64,000 nt of DNA from Terebella lapidaria. Lineage: Eukaryota; Annelida; Polychaeta; Terebellida; Terebellidae. The notes under the pieces are model-generated. The model did no database searches. It saw only the letters and a program-made list of their open reading frames with translations, and had not been told where the DNA came from. Position numbers and translations under genes: made by a program. Positions 34,636-44,518 of the stretch are shown piece after piece (the stretch's first letter is position 1; every line of letters starts with the position of its first letter). Location: positions 13,264,664-13,328,663 of the forward strand of contig OX424556.1 in NCBI GenBank assembly GCA_949152475.1, read 5' to 3'.

Positions 34636-36025
34636 TTTCTCCAATTTTTAGATACTTTATGGCTTTAGTAGGAAACCAAGTTTGGCACCCATTCTGAGTT
34701 CGCACCCATTTGAGAACACGGGGAGGGGGGGGGGGGGGGGGTAAGCGAATCATAACGTGCGGGTATATTTTGTGGATTATCTGGCTAAATATGGAGATAT
34801 ATAATTCAGGCAGGGTTCATCCGGACCACACTATTATTCCACAGATTATCAAATGGACAATATTGATTTTAATGGTCCTTTTCACAGACCCCCTCTAGAA
34901 GTCGGCAAACTCCGTAGTTCAAACTAACCAATCACAGCTGCGCGCAATCTTCGGAAAACTGGGGGAAATCCCAGCCTGACCACGAGTAGCAAAACTACTC
35001 ATAATGTCGTGTACGTGACACGCATGATATATTGTTCGGGTCAAAAAAAGAAACCTGACATTATGTGACAATCGCATATATATCGAGGACCATTGAAAAC
35101 GTTGCGCATAACAAATGAAAATGATTATTTTCAGTTTTTTGTCTTCATCTTTCAATATGTCTATAATTACACCAATTTTTGTCCAACCTGTGTGAGGGTG
35201 TGCTTGGGAGATCCGGATGAAACATATCCCAATCAATAAATCAGCATGTTCTACAATTTTTCAACTAAAATATGCCCGAACGTTATGACCCGCTTACCCA
35301 GCGTGTTGAAACCAACTTTGGCACATATTTTAGTTTATATAACTTATGATGGTTAAGGTTTACAGATGATGGTTTTGTGGAAAACAGATTACTATTACTG
35401 AATAAGTTAGCAAGTTAGATTTGAGTAGTTAAGTCTATTATTGCCCACAATAAAAATAATCAAGGTGAGAAACATTATTTGACTGAGCAACTCAAATCTT
35501 GTCCGGTCAGGGGCGCAACTACGGTGTAAAAGTTGGGGGGGGGGGGGGGTCAGTCCAATGTTTGCATAATACATGATTTTCTAACGCATGCCCCGAAGCG
35601 GTGAAGCAACACTATAGGGGGGTCTGGGGACATGCACTATAGGGGGGTTTGGGGACATGCCCCCGGAAAATTTTTGGAAATACACATGATAAATGGTGGT
35701 ATTTGGTTTCATCTGATACACGTATAACATTATATCTCCCACACAAAAAAACTGTCCCAAAGTTGGGGGGGGGGGGGGGTCACCATAAAAGTTGGGGTGG
35801 GGTGGGGGGGGGGGGGGGTCGCGACCCCCTGATCCCCCCATTTGTGAGGGAGGTCTTTGTTCAATGGGTTTGTCTATGATGATGTCTCACAAGCGTGACC
35901 TTCTTTGAAATGAGATACATGTATGGTCTCAGGCACTCTTCGACAAGGTGGGGGCAGATTACTGGTTAGGAAGCTAAGGGCCAGTCCAGCGCCCTCGGGC
36001 ACTTTCTGCGAAACATAAGCCTTTG
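34636..36025. other. no gene seen; poly-G-rich repeat-derived sequence
   Basis: Runs of 12 or more G occur near 34724, 35537, 35765, 35805 and 36026. Stray 121-bp-type monomer pieces (ACCAAGTTTGGCAC-like) occur near 34670 and 35310. No exon is supported. Confidence 0.5.
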
Positions 36026-36720
36026 GGGGGGGGGGGGGGGGGCAGTCAGTGGTCCTCTATCACCGACTCTACGGAAATGACACTGTCACAGCCTCCAACA
36101 CAAATGTAGTGACATGGGTGATGGAGGGACTCACTTTCTGATGAGGGGCTCTAAGGTAATCACTAAGACAGAACAGATGATTTTTCTCCCTGGACCCACC
36201 TGTAACCTTCTCCTGGCAAGATGCTCTGACACCTAACACGCAAAAAACCATGCCTGCTGGAAAGTTCACTTGATAACTTTGATAACTTCAACACGTGTAG
36301 CTTGAGGATTTCAAGTCCTCAAAATCCCACGATCGAGGGAGTGTGAGGTATTGCTAGAAGCCCCATGCTGGCCAATGCTATTGTCAATGCTGGTGGACTT
36401 CCCCAGGGAGCTTCCACTCAGCAAAATGTTGCTGAGGTAACCAGGGACCTTAACCTTCCACCACGCACCTCCGTCACAAACTCTGACGGAGGGTACACAT
36501 ACAACAGTACGTGGTCTCACACCTGTGACATGCGGCTGTCTTCAGGGCCTCTCTCTCTGGGAGGGGCTAGAAGGAGACTGGAAGCTTGTGATTCCTCGAG
36601 GTTGTGAAGAGCTCCACCTGAGGAGTGCCAAATATGTGACATATCCAAGTGAACAAGCGAGTGCACAGGCTCCACTCGGTCCTCAACACTTGGTCCGGAC
36701 ATGACAAAGCATGTGTGAGC
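36026..36720 (+). pseudogene. rearranged DIRS RT and connecting-domain fragments
   Basis: After a G-run at 36026, the sequence encodes DVTASNTNVVTWVMEGLTF-like residues, matching the RT start in copy A (VASSDNSVVAWVKFGLTF). Near 36345-36370 a CCCCATGCTGGCCAATGC segment matches the connecting domain, and near 36580 a segment matches it on the opposite strand. The order is scrambled, so this is debris. The same pieces recur at 39300-40000. Confidence 0.6.
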
Positions 36721-36770
36721 ACGTTTCTGTTCCCTGGAGATGATATGTCCTGATCATGATCCCTCGATCA

Positions 36771-37313
36771 AAATTCTGCAACTATTGCCTGAATATTTTT
36801 CGAGTTATCGTCCGGAAACCAAGTTTCAAGATCAGCCTCGATTTCATCCTCAAGGACCTCACGGACCTCGGAGCCGGATCAAAAAAAATAATACACCCTA
36901 GAGATGTTTGTCTAGGGCGACGAGTCCGAAAATAACGTCCGTTTCGCTCTACGATGCACGGTTTCTGAGATATGCAGGAAGCCTCAAGGATGAATCAGCA
37001 AAAAATTATTTCGACCTCTAGGTCAAAGGTCGTTTGACGGATCGATCCCAAAATCAATAGGGTTCTTCCCTGGTGGCATATGAACCTCCATGCAGAGTTC
37101 TGCAACTATTGCGTAAATATTTTTCCAGTTATCATCCGGAAACCAAGTCTCAAAATTAGCCTTGATTTCATCCTCACGGACCTCACGGACCTCGGATCCG
37201 GCTCAAAAAGAATAGGGTTCTTCCACATATCATTTCTGACTTGTGGTGAAAATTTGACGAGGATCCGTCAAGGCAATTTAAAGTTATCGTCCGGAAACCA
37301 AAAGTGGCGGAAG

Positions 37314-37344
<31 letters not shown>

Positions 37345-40049
37345 AGGGGAAAAGAAAACAGTTGTGACTTGAGATTTAACATTTCTCTGGTAATCCTTTT
37401 TAGCCCTTGCTCTAGTTTTTCACACTTAACAGTGATATATTTGGGGCAACAGACATGATAGGGCTACGGGGGATACACCCAAGCGGTCGTAGGCGACCGG
37501 TAGCGTCTAGTTATTTCTTTGCTTTGGGCTCAAGGAGAGCGCAAATTTCCACCGATGGGTGAAGTTAATCTCTAGCACAAAATGCTCCGCCGCGTCTCCT
37601 TCGATTCTAAGGAGCATGTAGTAGTTTATATCGGTGATGTATAGAATAAACTTTTATTGTAATTTTTCCGTTTATTGCTATTAGTTACTCACCTCCAATC
37701 TACAGTAAAAGACCCTCCCATCCTCCCCACCTTTTGTTGTGCTAGCGGCTCTCTTTTGTGGAGACAGAAAAGTGAAGTTGCTGCGCATGCGCGCGCGCAG
37801 GTGCGCGGCGGTTTGGGTGTGAAAAGGAGCGCAGTCATGAGGCCGACGATCGTGCCTTATTTCAATCACGCGGATTTCCTATCCAGTGAGTAATATCAAT
37901 AAACGGAATTTTTGTTTCTCCAATTTTTAGATACTTTATGGCTTTAGTAGGAAACCAAGTTTGGCACCCATTCTGAGTTCGCACCCATTTGAGAACACGG
38001 GGAGGGGGGGGGGGGGGGTAAGCGAATCATAACGTGCGGGTATATTTTGTGGATTATCTGGCTAAATATGGAGATATATAATTCAGGCAGGGTTCATCCG
38101 GACCACACTATTATTCCACAGATTATCAAATGGACAATATTGATTTTAATGGTCCTTTTCACAGACCCCCTCTAGAAGTCGGCAAACTCCGTAGTTCAAA
38201 CTAACCAATCACAGCTGCGCGCAATCTTCGGAAAACTGGGGGAAATCCCAGCCTGACCACGAGTAGCAAAACTACTCATAATGTCGTGTACGTGACACGC
38301 ATGATATATTGTTCGGGTCAAAAAAAGAAACCTGACATTATGTGACAATCGCATATATATCGAGGACCATTGAAAACGTTGCGCATAACAAATGAAAATG
38401 ATTATTTTCAGTTTTTTGTCTTCATCTTTCAATATGTCTATAATCACACCAATTTTTGTCCAACCTGTGTGAGGGTGTGCTTGGGAGATCCGGATGAAAC
38501 ATATCCCAATCAATAAATCAGCATGTTCTACAATTTTTCAACTAAAATATGCCCGAACGTTATGACCCGCTTACCCAGCGTGTTGAAACCAACTTTGGCA
38601 CATATTTTAGTTTATATAACTTATGATGGTTAAGGTTTACAGATGATGGTTTTGTGGAAAACAGATTACTATTACTGAATAAGTTAGCAAGTTAGATTTG
38701 AGTAGTTAAGTCTATTATTGCCCACAATAAAAATAATCAAGGTGAGAAACATTATTTGACTGAGCAACTCAAATCTTGTCCGGTCAGGGGCGCAACTACG
38801 GTGTAAAAGTTGGGGGGGGGGGGGGGGGGTCAGTCCAATGTTTGCATAATACATGATTTTCTAACGCATGCCCCGAAGCGGTGAAGCAACACTATAGGGG
38901 GGTCTGGGGACATGCACTATAGGGGGGTTTGGGGACATGCCCCCGGAAAATTTTTGGAAATACACATGATAAATGGTGGTATTTGGTTTCATCTGATACA
39001 CGTATAACATTATATCTCCCACACAAAAAAACTGTCCCAAATTTGGGGGGGGGGGGGGGGTCACCATAAAAGTTGGGGTGGGGTGGGGGGGGGGGGGGTC
39101 GCGACCCCCTGATCCCCCCATTTGTGAGGGAGGTCTTTGTTCAATGGGTTTGTCTATGATGATGTCTCACAAGCGTGACCTTCTTTGAAATGAGATACAT
39201 GTATGGTCTCAGGCACTCTTCGACAAGGTGGGGGCAGATTACTGGTTAGGAAGCTAAGGGCCAGTCCAGCGCCCTCGGGCACTTTCTGCGAAACATAAGC
39301 CTTTGGGGGGGGGGGGGGGGGCAGTCAGTGGTCCTCTATCACCGACTCTACGGAAATGACACTGTCACAGCCTCCAACACAAATGTAGTGACATGGGTGA
39401 TGGAGGGACTCACTTTCTGATGAGGGGCTCTAAGGTAATCACTAAGACAGAACAGATGATTTTTCTCCCTGGACCCACCTGTAACCTTCTCCTGGCAAGA
39501 TGCTCTGACACCTAACACGCAAAAAACCATGCCTGCTGGAAAGTTCACTTGATAACTTTGATAACTTCAACACGTGTAGCTTGAGGATTTCAAGTCCTCA
39601 AAATCCCACGATCGAGGGAGTGTGAGGTATTGCTAGAAGCCCCATGCTGGCCAATGCTATTGTCAATGCTGGTGGACTTCCCCAGGGAGCTTCCACTCAG
39701 CAAAATGTTGCTGAGGTAACCAGGGACCTTAACCTTCCACCACGCACCTCCGTCACAAACTCTGACGGAGGGTACACATACAACAGTACGTGGTCTCACA
39801 CCTGTGACATGCGGCTGTCTTCAGGGCCTCTCTCTCTGGGAGGGGCTAGAAGGAGACTGGAAGCTTGTGATTCCTCGAGGTTGTGAAGAGCTCCACCTGA
39901 GGAGTGCCAAATATGTGACATATCCAAGTGAACAAGCGAGTGCACAGGCTCCACTCGGTCCTCAACACTTGGTCCGGACATGACAAAGCATGTGTGAGCA
40001 CGTTTCTGTTCCCTGGAGATGATATGTCCTGATCATGATCCCTCGATCA
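36771..40049. repeat. 3.28-kb tandem duplication, second copy
   Basis: Near-identical to 33493-36770. The join reads ...CCCTCGATCA|AAATTCTGC..., and this copy ends with the same CCTCGATCA before unique sequence. It carries a second right end of DIRS B (about 37600-37913) and a second partial H5 block (36771-37345), neither of which has its own left half. Confidence 0.95.
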
Positions 40050-40199
40050 TAGGCGAACCTGAACAACCGCTTCCTTCCAGACAAAAATCCGACGTTCTGG
40101 TGCCTCTTCAATTGTGCTACTTCCGTGGTGTTGTCTGACTTTGGCTGCCCCAGTGATGGAACACATGACGCACCGCCTTAAGCTCCATGACTTTTTTAT

Positions 40200-40860
40200 G
40201 TGACTCGCTGTCCTGAGTGACCCAACAAATGGATAGCTGTTCCTAATCCTTCTGAACTCCCCAAGCTACCTGTGACATGTCCACGAATAATGTCTCGTGA
40301 GGTACATAGGCCTCTAAAGGCATTCCTTGGCACAGATTGGAACGATCTGTCCACCATCAAGAGGCCTGAATGGCCATGTGATCGAGGCGGATCTGACGAT
40401 CCAGTGGGTTCACTAAGATTTCCCACCGAGTACCTAGTAACAACTGAATCGGCTGCATGAAACATCTGCCAGGAGGAAACTGCTCCACCATCGACACTAG
40501 CAGTCGGATTACTGACACTGTCCTTGCTGTCACCTCCAGCAAAGCAAACCTCCAGCAAAGTCTTTTCGATGCAGTATCCAGATACATTCTGGAATGGGGA
40601 TGAATAGGGATACCATCCCATTTCAGATACCTACTGAAATGGGGATGGATAGGGACATGGATATAGGCGTATTTTATGTCTACATATACACTGACGACAT
40701 AAAATAACCCCGGTTTATTGCACGTTCCACTGATAGTGGGGTCTCCATTATTGTTGAACCTGGGAATGATCAGGAACTTGATTATCTGCGACCGGTTGAA
40801 TACTGGGCTCCATCTGCCTGTTTTCTTCAAAACAAGAAAATATGAGTGCGTCTGAAACCT
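40200..40860 (-). pseudogene. DIRS D reverse transcriptase remnant
   Basis: The minus strand reads KKTGRWSPVFN, IKFLIIPRF and VDIKYAYIHVPIHPHF, which align with copy A's RVAPVFNLSNLNKFLIIPRF and DVKDAYLHVPIHP, then a thumb-like region (PPGRCFMQPIQLLL). The catalytic YIDD segment is deleted. Confidence 0.75.
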
Positions 40861-41344
40861 TCTTCAAGAGATGATCATACTTGTTTTGATAGCTCAGAGT
40901 GGGAAAGAACTATGGTGTTTGACGTACTAGTGGCTTTTGGTTCTCTCCCCAGCCAATCTAGGACTTGAGTGTCAGAGGTAGACGTGCTGCACAGGGCTGC
41001 ATTCAACATGCCCAGATGCGCTCCGACGGGAACTGGCGAAGGTATTTGAGTTCTGGTCAGAACTCTGCCACCCTCGTCTAGTCGATTGGACAGAGAGTCA
41101 CTTATATGCTGACTTTCCACCCCGTAATTGACCTCCTTTCCCTTCACACTTTCACACATCCTGGAGTAGGGGAGGCTGGCAGGACGAAGAGAGAGTGGTC
41201 TGAGGAGGCTGCGGCAGACCTGCTGTGGAAGCATTGTGCTTCTCAGCAGCCTTCCACACACCACTGCCCCTAGCAGTCACCTGCATGAGTACCTAATTGC
41301 GAAGGGTTTGCCCAAAGGCCAAACCATCTTCACATGAGACATCA

Positions 41345-42890
41345 TCAGAGGAGTAGCAAGTGAACCTTGGCCAAGGCAGCAACGTCTACAGAAATCAGCC
41401 CCAGAGTGGGAAGCTCTTCCTTTTGGTCCGTCAAGTCCAAGCGGAAGTCTAGATAGGTCGAGTTATGCTCAGCCTCCCCCCCCCCCACCTCTTGAGCACC
41501 CAAGGCACTCTCGTTCGCGAATTCCTGAACCAATGTAGTCAGGTGATCCACGAGCAAAAGCTGACCCATCAACTGATGAGCAATAGTCTGCCCTGTTTGA
41601 AGGCGACCAGTCCTAACATAGACAGACCACCATGCCTGGCTCGTGAGAAAGCAAGTGCAGATGGGGGTTTTCGACCAGTGACTTGACTCCACTACTGCCA
41701 GACGATCGATAGGTGTCCAATGCAGCAGATGAGCTTTACAGCTTACCAAGCAGGAAAGGAAGCCTCGATCTGGAGACATCCTGCTTGGAGGTGACCTGAT
41801 TGTTTATGCACTGCACTGCAGTCAACAACGGCGAGATTACACATAAACAGATGTGCTGTTGCTGATCATCAGCAATTAACCTCCCTTTACCCTTATAGTT
41901 CTTTGGAACCTCGATCAGTAGACACATGCGGGTAGCAATTGACAGCACCCTCGGCCTGCCTATCGATCCTAGGGATTTGAGAGGTGCCAGTTGACCGCCA
42001 GTCTCATGATCATGACCAGCATAATTGGTAGACCACTTATCCAACTCGAGCAGGGCTATCAAGGACCCATCGACCTATCGACTCAGGCTATCAACTCAGA
42101 CCAGCTAGCCTGAGGGTCCTGCCACAAACCAGAACTCTCCTAAGCTTTGGAAGAAACCTACCATAAAAAGCGACCACCAAGGGGGTCACAGACAGTCTGA
42201 GACGTAGGACACTTCGAAGCCAGGAGAAGAAACCCCAGAAGAGGGAGAGAGGACTGCTCCTGTGAAGCTTTGATTGAAGCCACAGAAATAGGAAGATCTG
42301 TCCCGAATTCTTCTTGCAAGAAGCCTTTTTAGCCTTCTTAGATCTCGTAGTCTTCTCCAAGGGAGGAGCAGAAGATCTCACGGGGAAATCTACACCCAGG
42401 AGTCCAGAAGGGCCTGGAATCATGGGACCCTGAGTAGGGAGAGGGACCAAACCCAGGCCTTTTAAAACTGACAGGATGGAGAAGGTTAGGAATTCTGCAA
42501 CAACCCTGGGGATGAGTTGCCTCGCTGTATCTCTGCCGATCCGGAGCTGGCCACTTTAGGGCAGTCACCACCTGATGTCTTGCTTGTGGCCTCGACCAAA
42601 ATGAGAGCATCACATGCCTAGCTGCGGACGAATCCACTACTTGTCAGTTACAGCCCTCAAAATGGGCGGGTCTCCAGGATCTGCAAAGATCACAACGAAG
42701 ATCCTCAAAATCGTTGGCTCCGTACCCCCAAACAGTTGAAATACAGCTCATGTTTCTCCCGTCTATGGAGGGTGTTGAGGTTACCATGGGAGACCCTTTC
42801 AGGGCAAAGACCCGTGGAAAATGACTGATCCAAGACACTAGGCAAAACTTCGCTAAGAACTGAATCAAGGCTACTTGGAAGAATGCCAAG
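41345..42890 (-). pseudogene. DIRS D Gag-like remnant
   Basis: Near 42660-42710 the minus strand reads EDLRCDLCRSWRP, the shared N-terminal CxxC motif. Near 41500-41620 it reads IAHQLMGQLLLVDHLTTLVQEF, the conserved C-terminal Gag segment. A C11 run (41476-41486 on the plus strand) lies in the latter region. Several frameshifts separate the pieces. Confidence 0.75.
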
Positions 42891-43099
42891 CTCTACAGGT
42901 CCACGCTCACCAAGATGGCCCCAGAGAAGAAAGATGGTCTAGCATTCTGTAGTATTTCAGATTGGTACATGTAATACTTAAAATAAACGTCAGCTCTTCA
43001 TGGCGTTTGAAAACTTTAGGGTCTAGTACGATTTGATGTGCACGAAATGATGTAGATCTTACTCCTCTGAAGATCGAGAAGCATTAGAGACACTCGGCC

Positions 43100-43640
43100 A
43101 TAGCACGTCAATGTCTCTTGATCATAGGCCTGCTGGTGTCAATGGAGAACCAAGGTCGGTTCGGCAGATGCTTTGAACGACCCATACAGATGCGGCAGAT
43201 GCTTTGAAGACCCATACAGTGGTGTCTGGCCTTTGCGTGGGAGATCGTCGGCGATCGGTTGGACAAGACCTTAGTGTTGAAGAACCGCTCAAGGAGAGCT
43301 TTGATGGGATGGCTGGAACCTACTAATTTGTGATCGGAGTATACTCAAACAACAGCGTGGTCTTAGCAGACCTACAGATGTGAACGAACAGAGAGGGTTG
43401 CGGTGGAGGTGGTGTTAGTCGATCGAGTGAACTCTCTCTAGACGCTGAGAGTCTGCACTGCCTGTTCTGCAGGGTACGCCGTCCACCAAGTCAGAGTAAT
43501 GTCCTGGTGGACACCCTCGCATGGACGGACCAGAAAATTGACTTAGAGTAGTCTCAGTTGGGTGGTGTTCATCGCATTTGTTAGGGGAATGTCGTACATA
43601 GCCCATTCGTGACCTACCAGAAATCTCCCAGTCTTCTCGT
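43100..43640 (+). pseudogene. DIRS RT/RNase H fragment E, plus strand
   Basis: GGCCTGCTGGTGTCAATGGA and the following CGGTTCGGCAGATGCTT correspond to LLASMEKQ..(Y/F)GRCF of the RT thumb in copy A; later pieces resemble the connection segment and the CGGAATCACAAG region. A 32-bp local duplication (CCCATACAGATGCGGCAGATGCTTTGAA) is inside. It lies head-to-head with copy D. Confidence 0.6.
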
Positions 43641-44280
43641 TACTGTTTGATCAGTTTTGAGATTTTTGTTTCAAAACATTCCTCTCATGTACCTTTATGA
43701 CGTTTATAAGTTTCGTTGCTCTTGAATCGCTGGTCTGCGTGTGGCGGTCATTTAGATTTTTTGACGGGTCGGCGAAAAAAGTTTTTTGGGTCCCAAATTA
43801 AGTCATTATTCGTTTTGAGCCATTTCCAGCTAAAAAAAAAAAATTGCCATTTGAAAATTGGACTTTTCTGGAATTTTCACCCAATTTTTCCTTCATAATG
43901 GGAGCTGTACGGAGTAAACTCATAGAAGACTTCAAAATAGAGCCTAAGTATTGGCACATTCAAATGGGAAAGCATATATTGCGGTTTGGGTGATGACTTT
44001 GAATTTGACCTTCAATGACCTTGGAAGGTCAAAAACGATTATTTTTGTCTTTGGTGGCCATTTTCTCTAAATGTATTTAGACAGTTTTTTCTCAAAATCA
44101 AGTATAAGATTATCCTTATGTACCTTTGTGATATGTAATTTGATTTCGTATTATAGTCCATACAGAAAATGTGTTTCCAGCAACAATTACGATCAGTTTA
44201 ACAATTTATATGTTGGAAAATCAATACTCTGCATTTCTCATGATTGCCGGTAAGCTACAGCACCCTTGGTGCTGATGTTT
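43640..44280 (+). mobile_element. HLE family 2, second copy (H7)
   Basis: It repeats the family-2 block (GAGCCATTTCCAGC, TTCATAATGGGAGCTGTACG, GTATTGGCACATTCAAATGG) and has the same 3' end, GATTGCCGGTAAGC plus hairpin AGCACC-ctt-GGTGCT (44259-44273). It has one unit rather than two. Its 3' end lies 239 bp before the start codon of the second ankyrin gene. Confidence 0.6.
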
Positions 44281-44518
44281 AAACTTTACTGCGTGGCTCT
44301 GAGTTTGTACAACGATATCGTGCCATACGATCTTGCCGGGACTGATAGGGACCAGTAGAACTCCTATTTCATAACATAAACATCAGCTACAATTTCCATA
44401 TGTGCAGCGAATGCCAATGATTTATCATAATGGTATAACCATGTAATGAATGGAACTTTCTATTGCTTCACAGTCCGGACCAGGTTCGCATTGTTCGGTG
44501 TGACGGAGTTACAGAGAG

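Larger units (their letters stand above)
33493..36770. repeat. 3.28-kb tandem duplication, first copy
   Basis: This segment is repeated immediately downstream with an offset of 3278-3279 bp. It contains the outer part of H5, the H3-like terminus, the right end of DIRS B (ICR and ITR), poly-G runs and DIRS fragments. Differences from the second copy are mainly G-run lengths and a few substitutions. Confidence 0.95.
40050..42989 (-). mobile_element. DIRS-type relic, copy D, minus strand
   Basis: The minus-strand left ITR edge starts at 42989 (GTTTATTTTAAGTATTACAT) and matches the DIRS A edge loosely. Gag-like and RT-like remnants follow in order on the minus strand down to about 40200, where the duplicated block begins. 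No recombinase or right ITR is seen, so only the left half survives. Confidence 0.7.
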
